Positions 8,449 to 17,904 are shown, counted from the stretch's first letter. The stretch: 64,000 bases of DNA from Bacteroidota bacterium (GCA_023391415.1 JAEWAY010000003.1:186001-250000); one strand, 5' to 3'. The notes: generated by a model from the sequence alone, not told the origin. Program-made: numbers and translations.

Positions 8449-10407
8449 ATGACAGACGTTAAAGAGAAGCTAAACGCCGATTATTCGGCGGATAATATTC
8501 AGATTTTAGAAGGATTAGAAGCGGTTAGGAAGAGGCCTGCCATGTATATTGGCGATATAGGAATGAAAGGCTTGCATCATTTGGTTTGGGAAGTAGTGGA
8601 CAACTCTATTGATGAGGCGCTCGCGGGCTATTGCACTGAGATTCACGTTACCATTCATCAGGACGACTCCATTTCCGTTTCGGATAATGGTCGGGGTATT
8701 CCGACTGGTATCCATTCCAAAGAAAAAAAATCAGCGTTGGAAGTGGTTATGACCGTTTTGCACGCTGGAGGCAAATTTGATAAGGATACCTACAAGGTTT
8801 CAGGAGGTCTGCATGGAGTAGGAGTCAGTTGCGTCAACGCCCTGTCCTCCGATATGAAGGTGACTGTACATCGGGAAGGTAAAATATGGCAGCAGGAATA
8901 CAAGATTGGCGCTCCGCAATATCCCGTTAAGATTATAGGAGATAGCGAAATAACAGGTACCACTGTACATTTTGTTCCGGACGCTACTATCTTTACCATC
9001 ACTGAATATAAATATGAGACGATCGCTACTCGTCTGAGGGAACTGGCGTATTTGAACAAGGGAATACGAATTCATCTGACGGATGAGCGGGATACAGATG
9101 AAAATGGACAATTCAGGAAGGATTCCTTTTACTCTGAAGGCGGACTGAAGGAGTTTGTCGCGTACCTTGATTCTACCAGGGAAAAGCTGATTCCCGAGCC
9201 GATCTACATGGAAGGTGAGAAAGGCGGTGTCCCCGTGGAACTCGCTATCCTGTATAATACCAGCTATACGGAAAATGTCTTTTCATATGTAAATAATATC
9301 AATACGATCGAAGGAGGAACCCATGTCGCCGGATTCCGGAGAGGTCTCACAAGAACGCTCAAGAGTTACGCGGACAAGTCGGGAATGCTTGAAAAAGTGA
9401 AGATTGAAGTGAGTGGGGACGATTTCAGGGAAGGTTTGACAGCCATCATATCCGTCAAGGTAGCGGAACCGCAGTTTGAAGGTCAGACAAAAACCAAATT
9501 GGGAAACAGTGAGGTGATGGGCGCTGTTGATCAGTGTGTGGGGGAAGTATTGGGCGACTATCTGGAAGAAAATCCAAAGGAGGCTCGGCAAATCATCCAG
9601 AAGGTCATACTGGCCGCGCAGGCGAGGCACGCCGCGAGAAAAGCCCGCGAAATGGTGCAGCGAAAGAATGTGCTGTCGGGTACCGGCCTTCCTGGCAAGC
9701 TGGCCGACTGCTCTGATAAGGACCCGGCGGAATGCGAACTATATCTGGTAGAGGGCGATTCCGCGGGGGGATCGGCCAAGCAGGGACGAAACAGGAAATT
9801 TCAGGCGATCCTACCACTTCGGGGAAAAATCCTCAATGTGGAAAAGGCGCAGGAGCATCGTATTTATGAAAGCGACGAGATAAAGAATATGATTACCGCG
9901 TTGGGTGTCTCCTTTGGAGTAGACGGAGACGACAAGGCGCTCAACCTGACAAAGCTCCGCTACCATAAAATTATCATCATGACGGACGCCGACGTGGATG
10001 GAAGTCATATCCGGACATTGATCCTCACGTTTTTCTTCCGTTATATGCGTCAGCTTATCGAGAATGGGTATTTGTATATCGCGCTGCCTCCTTTGTATCT
10101 TGTGAAAAAAGGTAAGGAGAGCCGGTATTGCTGGACTGAACAGCAACGAGAAGAGGCGATTAAGGAAGTGGCGAAGGATGGTAAAGAGGATTCCGTCAAT
10201 GTACAGAGATATAAAGGTCTTGGCGAAATGAATCCTGAACAGTTGTGGGAAACTACGATGGACCCGGCTACACGAAGTTTGAAACAGGTTACGATCGAAT
10301 CCGCGGCGGAGGCGGATCATCTGTTTTCCATGCTGATGGGTGACGAAGTCGCTCCAAGAAGAGACTTTATCGAGAAAAACGCGAAATATGCCAAAATAGA
10401 TATTTAA
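8449..10407 (+). CDS. gyrB: DNA gyrase subunit B
   Basis: The ATPase subunit of DNA gyrase, which introduces negative supercoils with GyrA. The 652-residue protein has the GHKL ATPase domain (EVVDNSIDEALAG near residue 50, DNGRGIPTG near 84, GLHGVGVSCVNALS near 122), the transducer domain, and the Toprim domain with LVEGDSAGGSAKQGR (near 432) and the metal-binding DADVDGSHIRTL. The length corresponds to the short form without the proteobacterial insertion. The ATG at 8449 is preceded by an A-rich leader. ppk1 follows closely. Confidence 0.98.
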   Translation: MTDVKEKLNADYSADNIQILEGLEAVRKRPAMYIGDIGMKGLHHLVWEVVDNSIDEALAGYCTEIHVTIHQDDSISVSDNGRGIPTGIHSKEKKSALEVVMTVLHAGGKFDKDTYKVSGGLHGVGVSCVNALSSDMKVTVHREGKIWQQEYKIGAPQYPVKIIGDSEITGTTVHFVPDATIFTITEYKYETIATRLRELAYLNKGIRIHLTDERDTDENGQFRKDSFYSEGGLKEFVAYLDSTREKLIPEPIYMEGEKGGVPVELAILYNTSYTENVFSYVNNINTIEGGTHVAGFRRGLTRTLKSYADKSGMLEKVKIEVSGDDFREGLTAIISVKVAEPQFEGQTKTKLGNSEVMGAVDQCVGEVLGDYLEENPKEARQIIQKVILAAQARHAARKAREMVQRKNVLSGTGLPGKLADCSDKDPAECELYLVEGDSAGGSAKQGRNRKFQAILPLRGKILNVEKAQEHRIYESDEIKNMITALGVSFGVDGDDKALNLTKLRYHKIIIMTDADVDGSHIRTLILTFFFRYMRQLIENGYLYIALPPLYLVKKGKESRYCWTEQQREEAIKEVAKDGKEDSVNVQRYKGLGEMNPEQLWETTMDPATRSLKQVTIESAAEADHLFSMLMGDEVAPRRDFIEKNAKYAKIDI

Positions 10408-10511
10408 GCGATAGCTTATAAAGATGGGGAGGGAACAGTTTTGTGAACACGTTTGTCAATTTTTTTCAAAGATTGAGTTTCCCTTTCGAGAAGAAAGGCG
10501 CTAATACCAGA

Positions 10512-12626
10512 ATGAGTATTCGTATGTTGTTTAAGCCTAAAAAAGCGATCAGGCATAGCGATTATATCTCCCGGGATCTGAGCTGGCTTAAGTTTAACTA
10601 TAGAGTACTGGATCAGGCGAAAAGTTCGGAAAGAACAATTTTCGACCGACTGAAATTTTTAGCCATTACCTGTTCAAACCTGGATGAGTTTTTCCAGATC
10701 AGGGTTGGCAGCCTGTATAACTATATTGATTATGGTCGCGAGCGTTTCGATTTTTCCGGCTTGCGTGAAGTCCCTTTCCGCAAAAATCTGCTAAAAGAAG
10801 TCCAGCGCTTCTTCAAGGATCAGGAAGACTGCTTTATGAACGAGCTGGAACCTGACTTCGAACACAATGGGTTTAAGATAGCGGACCTTGAAGGATTGCA
10901 GGACAAGGAGCTCAGAAAGGTGGAAGAGTATTTTATCGATACGATCTTCCCGATGCTCACCCCGATGATCTACGACAGCTACCATTCGTTTCCCATGCTC
11001 ATGAATAAGATTCTTATTTTTGGAGTTGTGACGCGTCTGCCGGAAGCTGAAAAAGATTCAAAGCGATTAAGTTTTGTACAGGTTCCTCAGAATTTGCCCC
11101 GGTTTTTTGAAATCCGGAGAAACGAACAATTGCTCTTTGTACCGATAGAGCAGATTATTCGCTGGAAAATCAATGAATTGTATCGGAATATTGAAATATT
11201 GTCGGTCAATCTTTTTCGTATTACCCGAAATGGTGATTTTTCTCTGGATGAGACCGAGGAAATGGATGTCAAATTTGTGGAAGAAGTCCAGCGTAAACTA
11301 AAATCCCGAAAATCCGGCAGGGTTGTTCGCGTAGAAGTGGAAGACAATTACTCCAACTGGATGATGAAAATCCTCGTTGACCGTTGGGATATCGATCATC
11401 ACAATATTTTTGTCGCCTCCCGGTTGATCGACTATACCGCTTTATGGCAAATTGTCAAGAACAAGGAGTTTCGTCAGGCGATTTCCGCTCCTCCCACACC
11501 GGTCAAGCCATTGGTTTTTCCGGAAAACGAGGACGAAGACATGTTTACGTTTCTGAAGCGTCATGATATTTTGCTTCATCAGCCATATAATCTTCTGGAT
11601 CCTGTCATCGACTTGCTGGAGAAGGCCGCTATCGACCCCGCGGTACTCGCTATCAAAATCACTATTTACCGTCTGGCCAAAGATTCGCGGGTGACATCGG
11701 CCTTATTCAAGGCGGCCGAAAATGGCAAGCATGTTTCCGTGCTTTTTGAAGTGAAGGCCCGTTTTGACGAGGAAAACAATATCAATGAGGCGCTAAGGTT
11801 GCAGAAAGCCGGCTGCTTTGTGATATACGGTATCAGCCATCTGAAAACCCATACCAAACTGCTGATGATTGTGCGGAAGGAAGGGGATAAAGTTACCCGA
11901 TATGTACATATGTCCAGTGGCAACTACAATGAGGATACCGCCCGGCTGTATACGGATATAAGTCTTTTAAGCTCCAATGAAGCCTACGCGGCGGATATAA
12001 ACGAGTTTTTTAACGTTATCACCGGGCATTCGATGCCGCGGGTATATACCAATCTGATTACCGCGCCGGGAGATATGCGCCGGCAATTGATCGAACTTAT
12101 TGATCAGGAAGCGGAAAACGCGGCGAATGGCAAACCCTCGGGGATCGCGATCAAGCTCAATTCGCTTCAGGATAAAGAAGTGATCGACGCGTTTTATCGG
12201 GCGTCTCAGGCGGGTGTTCCCATTAAGCTTATCGTCAGGGGTATTTGTTGTCTGAAAGCCGGAAGGGCCGGATTAAGCGAAAATATTGTCGTAAAATCTA
12301 TCGTAGGCGATTTTCTGGAGCATTCCCGTATCTTTTATTTCCACAACGCGGGAAATCCTAAAGTCTATGGAGGAAGCGCGGATATCATGATGCGGAGTTT
12401 CGACAGGAGGATAGAGTCGTTGTTTCTGATTCTGGATCCTTTGTTGAAACAACAGGTGATTAATATTCTCGCTTATAATCTGAAAGATAATGTCAACTGC
12501 TATGTGATGAACGAGTATGGAGAGTATATTAAAGAGACACCAGGGCCCGGACAGCGGCCATTCAACATTCACAAGGAGTTTTTCCGCATTACGAAAGAAA
12601 TTGTAGAAAAAGCTTCCCTGTTCTAA
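10512..12626 (+). CDS. ppk1: Polyphosphate kinase 1
   Basis: Makes long-chain polyphosphate from ATP. From the ATG at 10512 the product has 704 residues, the usual size; a GTG at 10443 would add 23 residues, and the conserved region begins only at YISRDLSWLKFNYRVLDQA, so the shorter start is preferred. The N-terminal, head and two phospholipase D-like C-terminal domains are all present, with the HTKLLMIVRKE segment carrying the autophosphorylated-histidine region and the later FDRRIESLF block. It follows gyrB by about 100 nt. Its stop codon overlaps the stop of the convergent DUF502 gene by 4 nt. Confidence 0.95.
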   Translation: MSIRMLFKPKKAIRHSDYISRDLSWLKFNYRVLDQAKSSERTIFDRLKFLAITCSNLDEFFQIRVGSLYNYIDYGRERFDFSGLREVPFRKNLLKEVQRFFKDQEDCFMNELEPDFEHNGFKIADLEGLQDKELRKVEEYFIDTIFPMLTPMIYDSYHSFPMLMNKILIFGVVTRLPEAEKDSKRLSFVQVPQNLPRFFEIRRNEQLLFVPIEQIIRWKINELYRNIEILSVNLFRITRNGDFSLDETEEMDVKFVEEVQRKLKSRKSGRVVRVEVEDNYSNWMMKILVDRWDIDHHNIFVASRLIDYTALWQIVKNKEFRQAISAPPTPVKPLVFPENEDEDMFTFLKRHDILLHQPYNLLDPVIDLLEKAAIDPAVLAIKITIYRLAKDSRVTSALFKAAENGKHVSVLFEVKARFDEENNINEALRLQKAGCFVIYGISHLKTHTKLLMIVRKEGDKVTRYVHMSSGNYNEDTARLYTDISLLSSNEAYAADINEFFNVITGHSMPRVYTNLITAPGDMRRQLIELIDQEAENAANGKPSGIAIKLNSLQDKEVIDAFYRASQAGVPIKLIVRGICCLKAGRAGLSENIVVKSIVGDFLEHSRIFYFHNAGNPKVYGGSADIMMRSFDRRIESLFLILDPLLKQQVINILAYNLKDNVNCYVMNEYGEYIKETPGPGQRPFNIHKEFFRITKEIVEKASLF

Positions 12627-13216
12627 CTTATCCGCTCGGATGAGGTCGCTTCGTCAAAATGGAGGCCGGTGACGCCTCCGGAAACGATAAACTTCATGAT
12701 CTCTGAACTCGGAGCCTGAAGTATCGTGATATGTTCTTTGGGCACAATAGCCAGGTTGCCCGAAATATTGTAAGAATGCGGGAAATATACAGCCGCCTTG
12801 TCCTGTAGATGAAGGATCGCCAAATCATTTTGAGTAATAAATCCCAGACGCTGGATATTAAAGTCCCGGTTGATTTTTACAAGTACCGGTTGATTGAATT
12901 TCTTCTTTTCTCCTATAAACGCGTTGATCACGTCCTTGGATGAGGAATAGATAAGATTGATCAAAGGAATTTTATATAAAGAATTTTCAATCAATGAAAA
13001 GGCCGGCTTCGCGATTAATGTGGAGCCCAGGTATCCAATCAGAACGCTTAGCGCGATAAAAATCAGTAAACCCATTCCAGGATAAAGGTCCAGGTTGAAA
13101 AGATCCGGAATCAGATTGTCAATCGCTTTTACAATAATATAGATGATATACGCGGTAATCCCGAAGGGAATGATAAATAAAAGGCCGTTGAAAAAGTATT
13201 TTAAGAATTGCTTCAT
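12623..13216 (-). CDS. DUF502 family inner-membrane protein
   Basis: A 197-residue protein of the DUF502 family (PF04367), with two N-terminal transmembrane segments (about residues 7-30 and 48-70) and a conserved soluble C-terminal part starting ENSLYKIPLINLIYSSSKDV. The function of the family is not established. The gene is convergent with ppk1 and the two stop codons share bases (12623-12626), leaving no room for a terminator between them. It has its own Bacteroidota-type promoter upstream. Confidence 0.88.
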   Translation of the reverse strand: MKQFLKYFFNGLLFIIPFGITAYIIYIIVKAIDNLIPDLFNLDLYPGMGLLIFIALSVLIGYLGSTLIAKPAFSLIENSLYKIPLINLIYSSSKDVINAFIGEKKKFNQPVLVKINRDFNIQRLGFITQNDLAILHLQDKAAVYFPHSYNISGNLAIVPKEHITILQAPSSEIMKFIVSGGVTGLHFDEATSSERIS

Positions 13217-13241
13217 GGTGAAGTTTTGAAACGATAGTATA

Positions 13242-13270
13242 CAAATTTATACGTATTTTTTCTCATACAA
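13242..13270 (-). promoter_or_regulatory. Promoter of the DUF502 gene
   Basis: On the minus strand TTG (13268-13270) is followed after 18 nt by TAAATTTG (13242-13249), matching the Bacteroidota TTG / TAnnTTTG consensus, about 26 nt before the start codon. Confidence 0.6.
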
Positions 13271-13283
13271 GACAAAGGCGATG

Positions 13284-13308
13284 AAAAAAACGCTCTCCTG
13301 AGAGAGCG
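13284..13308 (-). terminator. Minus-strand terminator with no clear upstream gene
   Basis: CGCTCTC / GAGAGCG with a 4-nt loop, followed on the minus strand by seven T. It sits upstream of the DUF502 promoter, so it would end a minus-strand transcript coming from the divergent lipoprotein region, for which I see no gene. Confidence 0.6.
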
Positions 13309-13427
13309 CCCCCATCTTAGTTAGTTGTGTTTAGGGTTTAAGATGCTGTGGATCATTTTGTTGATTTGTGTCTATTAACAATTGAGAATTGGCTAAGGTT
13401 AGTTTTATATCCATTTTGATTTTAGCT

Positions 13428-14081
13428 ATGAGACTACCTGCTTTGGCGCTATCGTTGTTGGTTTTTTTATTTTCATGTAGTATCTCAATGACTCCCGAAT
13501 ATTATAATGAAATAAAACGTCACCGTTCCCTCGCCATTTTACCTTTTGAAGTCGGTTTATATCAGATTGAAGAATTGAAATATCTTTCTCCTGGTCAGTT
13601 GAAGGAACGGGAGAAAGAGTTGGGGTGTTTTTTTCAGTGTCAGGCCTATGGGTATTTTAGTCGCCGCCAGCCCAAAAACAGGCAAGTTTATGTAGTGGTA
13701 CAAGACGTCGCCGAGACCAATCGAAAACTCCGGGAACTGGGACTTTCATCCAGACAAGCCCGGTTACTGGGAGAACGTGAGCTCGCCCGATTTCTTGGAG
13801 TCGACGCTTTTATTTACGGCAGTATAGATATCCGTCCTGATTTTGACGCGGCCAACAACGCGTATGTTGCCGGCTATGCCTCCTACGGCTCGATAACCGA
13901 TATGATGGCTGTGATCGATATCCGGATCGCGGACTCTAATACAAGCTCTGTAATCTGGCAATATCGGGAACCGAATAAAGGGTATTCGCGAAGAGAGGCT
14001 TCCAACGATACGCTCTTGTTCAACAATCTTTTTATGTATCCCTTGAGCCGTCTTTCCTATAAAGCGTTTGAGCAACCCTGA
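13428..14081 (+). CDS. Putative lipoprotein with a CsgG-like fold
   Basis: Starting at the ATG 13428 the product has 217 residues and begins MRLPALALSLLVFLFSC, a lipoprotein signal with Cys17 as the lipidated residue; a TTG at 13389 would add 13 residues ahead of the signal and is less likely. The mature part resembles outer-membrane lipoproteins that build a nucleotide-binding-like sheet (LAILPFEVGLY, ELARFLGVDAFIYGSIDI, MAVIDIRIADSNTSSVIWQY), a pattern seen in CsgG/GNA1162-like proteins. This family assignment is an inference. It is followed by a second lipoprotein on the same strand. Confidence 0.7.
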   Translation: MRLPALALSLLVFLFSCSISMTPEYYNEIKRHRSLAILPFEVGLYQIEELKYLSPGQLKEREKELGCFFQCQAYGYFSRRQPKNRQVYVVVQDVAETNRKLRELGLSSRQARLLGERELARFLGVDAFIYGSIDIRPDFDAANNAYVAGYASYGSITDMMAVIDIRIADSNTSSVIWQYREPNKGYSRREASNDTLLFNNLFMYPLSRLSYKAFEQP

Positions 14082-14153
14082 TCTCGGAGTAACAATCGCG
14101 GGACGCGCGTGGTTTTATTGTAAAAACGTGTTTTTGGGGATAGGGGGGCTGAC

Positions 14154-14762
14154 ATGATGAAGGGACGAATGTATTTATGGATGTTGATCTGGTTGCTGAT
14201 TATTTATTCAATGGTATCTGGTTGCCGGTCGACGAGAGTTTTTTCGGATCAGGTTGATGGTATCGACTACGGACAATTCAAGACGTTTGCCTGGTTGCCC
14301 GCTGAAGATAGTTCGGACGGATCTTTATTCGCTAATCCGATCGTTTTTCAGAACCTGAGAAACAATATAAATAAGGAAATGTTTGTACGGGGGTATGAAA
14401 TAGACACCCGGTCTCCGGATCTGCTGGTATTGGTGCATGTCAATTTCAGAGAAGTGCAGGAGTTGGTGCAGTCACCCGTTTATGGAAGTTATGGGTATTA
14501 TTATCCTGGATTTTACGCGGGACCATCTTATCCATACAATTATATGTATTACAATACAATTCCCAATATCGCCGGATATAATATTCAGTCGGTTGAATTT
14601 ACGCGTGGAACCGTAGTGGTGGATATCATCGATACCGATGCCAATGAGCTTATCTGGCGCGGTTGGGCGCTAACGGATATTACCGATCCGGATGATTTCA
14701 GAAAAGATATGCGAAAAATCGTGCAGGATATTTTTAGTCGATATCCAGTCAAAAGGAAATAG
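14154..14762 (+). CDS. DUF4136 domain lipoprotein
   Basis: A 202-residue lipoprotein: the signal segment MLIWLLIIYSMVSGC leaves Cys24 as the lipidation site. The mature part matches the DUF4136 pattern, with DYGQFKTFAWLPAEDSS after the lipobox, the RGYEIDTRSPDLLVLVHVNF block, a Tyr/Gly-rich loop and the closing GTVVVDIIDTDANELIWRGWA. These are outer-membrane or periplasmic proteins of unknown function that are abundant in Bacteroidota. It may form an operon with the preceding lipoprotein 72 nt upstream. Confidence 0.85.
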   Translation: MMKGRMYLWMLIWLLIIYSMVSGCRSTRVFSDQVDGIDYGQFKTFAWLPAEDSSDGSLFANPIVFQNLRNNINKEMFVRGYEIDTRSPDLLVLVHVNFREVQELVQSPVYGSYGYYYPGFYAGPSYPYNYMYYNTIPNIAGYNIQSVEFTRGTVVVDIIDTDANELIWRGWALTDITDPDDFRKDMRKIVQDIFSRYPVKRK

Positions 14763-14787
14763 ACGGAAGTAGACGATTCAAGTTGAC

Positions 14788-14823
14788 CAGGCGCCTGTCA
14801 AGATGACGGGCGCCCTGTTTTTA
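14788..14823 (+). terminator. Terminator after the lipoprotein pair
   Basis: GC-rich hairpin: CAGGCGCC on the left and GGCGCCCTG on the right with an inner GTC/GAC, followed by TTTTTA. It lies 25 nt after the DUF4136 stop. Confidence 0.85.
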
Positions 14824-14979
14824 GAAGTGTTAAAAGAAGCGTAAATCGAAGATTTTTTTCACATAATTCCGGAAAATAACCCGATCATGGTGTTGAGGTA
14901 TAATAATTGCTGAAAATAATTGTTGCTATTAAATGATTCTTAAATTCGCGTTTTCAACTCTGTAGATATTTTGATCTTT

Positions 14980-16389
14980 ATGAAAAATAAGATACTACTT
15001 TTATTCATCATCACTTCTTTTCTCCAGGCTTATACCGCTATCGCCCAGAACAAGCCCAAAGGATACAACATTACTGTCAAAATAGAAGGACTAAAAGATA
15101 CGGTTTGCTATATGGCGTATCACTATGGCGATAAGCAGTATCTCAAAGATACCGCCCAGGTAAACTCGAAGGGTGTGATGGTTTTTAAGGGAGATGAAGA
15201 ACTCCCTGGAGGGATCTACATGATTGTCCTGCCTTCCAAAAACTATTTTGAGTTTATTGTTAACCAGCAGACATTTTCCCTGGAAACGGATTCGTTGGAT
15301 CTGGTAGGCAAGATGAAAATAAAAGGTTCGGAAGATAATACGCTTTTTTATGAGTATCTGAATTATGTCGCCGATAAGGGCAAGCAAATAGAAGAGTGGA
15401 AAAAGAAACTGGAAAGCGCTCAGAATAAACAGGACTCTGCCAGAATCAGGGAAGAAGTGGTAAAGCTTGACAAGGCGGTCAACGAGTATCGTGATCAGTA
15501 CGCTGAGAAGTATCCCGCGACGCTTCTCGCCAAGGTTTTTTCCGCGATGAAAGATCCAGTGGTGCCGGAGAGTGTGGACTCTACCCAGAAGTATACCTGG
15601 TACAAGAACCATTATTTCGACAATATTGATTTTTCGGACGAGCGCGTTGTGCGTACGCCGATATTCCATACTAAATTGAAACAATATTTTGAGACATTAA
15701 CGCTCCAGATTCCCGACTCCGTCATCAAGGCGGCCGATTTTATGATCGCCAAGGCCAGAGCTAGTAAGGAGTTGTTTAAGTATACCACATTTTATACCAC
15801 GTACACCATAGAGACATCCAATATCATGTGTATGGATCAGGCCTTTGTTCATATGGCCGATAAATATTATAAAACCGGTGAGGCCTTTTGGCTCAATGAA
15901 AAACAGACGAAACGGATTCTTGAGAAAGCCGACAAATTGAGGAATATACTTTGTGGAAAAACTGCTCCCAATCTGATTATGCCGGATGACAAAGGTAAAA
16001 ATCAGGTACTTCATAACATCAAGTCAGACTATACCGTAGTCGTTTTTTGGGATCCCAATTGCGGTCATTGCAAAAAAGCTATTCCCAAGCTGAATGAGGA
16101 ATTAGCTGATTTTCCAAAAGAAAAAGTGGAAGTCTTCGCCGTATGCCTTGAAAACAATGAAGCGGACTGGAAGAAGTTTATTGAAGAAAAGAAACTGAAC
16201 TTTATCAATGTATGGGATCCATACAATCAGACGAATTTTAGAAAACTATATGATATCTCCAGCACACCGGTTATCTTTTTGATTGATAAGAATAAAGAGA
16301 TTATAGCCAAGCAGCTAGGTGTGGATCAGATTGCCGATTTCATCAACCGGCATTCCGAAATGATGAAGGAAAAGAGCAAAAAGAAGTAA
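14980..16389 (+). CDS. Secreted thioredoxin-like (TlpA/DsbE-type) protein with DUF4369
   Basis: A periplasmic or surface thiol-disulfide protein. The ATG at 14980 gives 469 residues and a signal peptide MKNKILLLFIITSFLQAYTAIAQ. The N-terminal part (about 27-130) resembles DUF4369, the middle is an alpha-helical charged domain (DUF5106-like), and the C-terminal 130 residues are a thioredoxin fold with the redox motif CGHC inside FWDPNCGHCKKAIPKL and the cis-proline segment SSTPVIFLID. A TTG 9 nt upstream is an alternative start but less likely. This domain order is common in Bacteroidota. The substrate is unknown. Confidence 0.88.
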   Translation: MKNKILLLFIITSFLQAYTAIAQNKPKGYNITVKIEGLKDTVCYMAYHYGDKQYLKDTAQVNSKGVMVFKGDEELPGGIYMIVLPSKNYFEFIVNQQTFSLETDSLDLVGKMKIKGSEDNTLFYEYLNYVADKGKQIEEWKKKLESAQNKQDSARIREEVVKLDKAVNEYRDQYAEKYPATLLAKVFSAMKDPVVPESVDSTQKYTWYKNHYFDNIDFSDERVVRTPIFHTKLKQYFETLTLQIPDSVIKAADFMIAKARASKELFKYTTFYTTYTIETSNIMCMDQAFVHMADKYYKTGEAFWLNEKQTKRILEKADKLRNILCGKTAPNLIMPDDKGKNQVLHNIKSDYTVVVFWDPNCGHCKKAIPKLNEELADFPKEKVEVFAVCLENNEADWKKFIEEKKLNFINVWDPYNQTNFRKLYDISSTPVIFLIDKNKEIIAKQLGVDQIADFINRHSEMMKEKSKKK

Positions 16390-16431
16390 TCAGATGAACT
16401 GTAAACGAATTTTGGGTGTTGTTTTTGGAGT

Positions 16432-16665
16432 ATGTCAAAGTCAAAAGCGCCTATTGTAAAAGTTTTTCATGTTCTAAAATCCATCCAGGGCTGGAAAATT
16501 GAAGAAGAGGGTAAAGTTTTTTCCCTGTTTCGGTCACCTCTGAAGAAAGAAGCTGTCGCGAAAGCGCTCGAACTGGTCAGAAAGGAAAGAGAAAGTCGTC
16601 TGATTATTCATAATGAAGACGGTTCGGTCGCTCAGGAACGGTCGTTTTCCTGCCGCCCCCAGTGA
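16432..16665 (+). CDS. DUF2188 domain protein
   Basis: A 77-residue cytosolic protein made of one DUF2188 domain, with the typical order WKIEEEGKVFSLFRSPLKKEAVAKALELVRK followed by LIIHNEDGSVAQERSF. Family members are small, of unknown function, and resemble stress-related proteins. It lies 42 nt after the thioredoxin-like gene and may be cotranscribed with it. Confidence 0.8.
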   Translation: MSKSKAPIVKVFHVLKSIQGWKIEEEGKVFSLFRSPLKKEAVAKALELVRKERESRLIIHNEDGSVAQERSFSCRPQ

Positions 16666-16701
16666 TGATTGTTAAGCGCTCTATTTTCTGTTGGTCACGG
16701 T

Positions 16702-17214
16702 CTATTCGCTGATCGGGATATCCAGTTTTTTTCGCTGAATCGAGGCGGAGAGCAGACTTGCTATTGTTCCATAAATAATCACACTAATAAAATTGGATCG
16801 AGCCATTTGTGAAGCGGAAAAGCTGGTTTCAATACTTGTTACTGTCCGGATTTTTGTCTCATCATCCATTGTGGCGTCATTGGCGACTTTTTCTTTCGCG
16901 ATGGTCATATAATCATCCTTAAAGGAGCTATTGCCGTATGGAAATGTGAAGTATGTAGCCGTAGAATAAATGAAGGCGGCGAAAATCATAACCAGTAAGC
17001 CATTCAGACTAGCGTCCTTGTAGGTTATTTTTCCGTCAAACTTTTTTAGCTTCAATTCCTTGATTGCCATGAATATGTAAAATCCAACTAGGAATACGCT
17101 AGGCAATAAGGCGAGTAGCGCGCTTTCGCTTTTCCATAGATAATTGTAGAAAAGAAAATCCCATCCGAGTAAAGTCGCGCCAAGGGCCAGACTGTATTTA
17201 ACTATAGTTTTCAT
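16702..17214 (-). CDS. DUF4199 family membrane protein
   Basis: A 170-residue integral membrane protein with four predicted transmembrane helices (about residues 7-27, 34-52, 70-90 and 142-160), the layout of the DUF4199 family found mainly in Bacteroidota. The helix pair is separated by a soluble, charged loop (residues 95-135). No function is known. It is downstream of the DUF202 gene on the same strand. Confidence 0.8.
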   Translation of the reverse strand: MKTIVKYSLALGATLLGWDFLFYNYLWKSESALLALLPSVFLVGFYIFMAIKELKLKKFDGKITYKDASLNGLLVMIFAAFIYSTATYFTFPYGNSSFKDDYMTIAKEKVANDATMDDETKIRTVTSIETSFSASQMARSNFISVIIYGTIASLLSASIQRKKLDIPISE

Positions 17215-17291
17215 AGAATGTATTTGACGCGAAACTACATAAAATAATACGCCGAACCGTCGAAAACAGATGGAAAGAACAAGAATTTGTG

Positions 17292-17594
17292 TTAGTTGAA
17301 ATGATCGCTGTGGTAATGCGTCTCAAGAAGTTCTCTCTGTTCACGGATACGTAGTTGCACTTTCTTGAACCTGTTTAGCGCGAAGGCGAAGAGAAAAGCT
17401 CCTATGGGAATAAAAATAGCGCCTACGATACCCAGATATAAGGACTTTGTAAGATGCAGAAAGGAAAGTCCCGCTACGATAAGCGCCATCGCCGTTCGTG
17501 TATAGGAGAGAAAAGTCCGTTCATTGGCCATGACGGTACGTTCTATCGCCATTTTTTGCTGCAAAAATTGAATCGATGGACTTTCTTGTTTCAT
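17292..17594 (-). CDS. DUF202 (YidH-like) membrane protein
   Basis: A 100-residue membrane protein with the DUF202 hallmark ANERTFLSYTRTAMALIVAGL (about residues 22-42) and a second transmembrane helix after it (LGIVGAIFIPIGAFLFAFAL). Family members are small inner-membrane proteins without an assigned function. It is the first gene of a probable two-gene minus-strand unit with DUF4199. Confidence 0.87.
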   Translation of the reverse strand: MKQESPSIQFLQQKMAIERTVMANERTFLSYTRTAMALIVAGLSFLHLTKSLYLGIVGAIFIPIGAFLFAFALNRFKKVQLRIREQRELLETHYHSDHFN

Positions 17595-17638
17595 CAGTTA
17601 TATAACAATGATAAGGGTGGTTTTGTCTTTACAATAAT

Positions 17639-17670
17639 ACAAAAAAGACCATCTCCTTGAGATGGTCTTT
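17639..17670 (-). terminator. Strong minus-strand terminator ending the candidate RNA
   Basis: Twelve-bp perfect arms AAAGACCATCTC and GAGATGGTCTTT with a 3-nt loop. The minus strand continues into a T-run, so it ends a transcript coming from 17.7-17.9 kb, where no protein gene is evident. Confidence 0.85.
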
Positions 17671-17900
17671 CTGGAAACTATTATTAATAAACTAAATAAA
17701 GGTGCGAGTGTTATGGAGATCGAAGTTCAAGCCCATAGAGGACAATGATACCGGAAGACATGAAAAGTTGATTTCATCTTTGGTCAGAGAAGTTTCTATC
17801 CGCCTTAGCTAATAAAACCAGGTTTTTAAAACGTGATTTTACTTCTCCTGTTTTTTTGATTCAAAGGCAGGATGTTTTTTTGTTTTATCGCTAAGGTAAC
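17671..17900 (-). ncRNA. Candidate structured non-coding RNA
   Basis: A transcript of about 260 nt including the terminator is implied by a consensus promoter at 17905-17935 and the terminator at 17639-17670, both on the minus strand. The longest frame I find inside is 16 codons (MKSTFHVFRYHCPLWA), which looks like chance. The RNA can pair CCTTAGC near its 5' end with GCTAAGG further on, with an inner AAAAC/GTTTT continuation and a TCCTG/CAGGA hairpin, plus an alternative AAACAGG pairing with CCTG-GTTT. I do not recognise 6S, SRP, RNase P or tmRNA signatures. Confidence 0.5.
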
Positions 17901-17904
17901 AAGC

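Noticed and set aside
13389..13427. TTG start for the lipoprotein gene
   Set aside because: It puts 13 residues in front of the lipoprotein signal; the ATG at 13428 gives a normal signal length.
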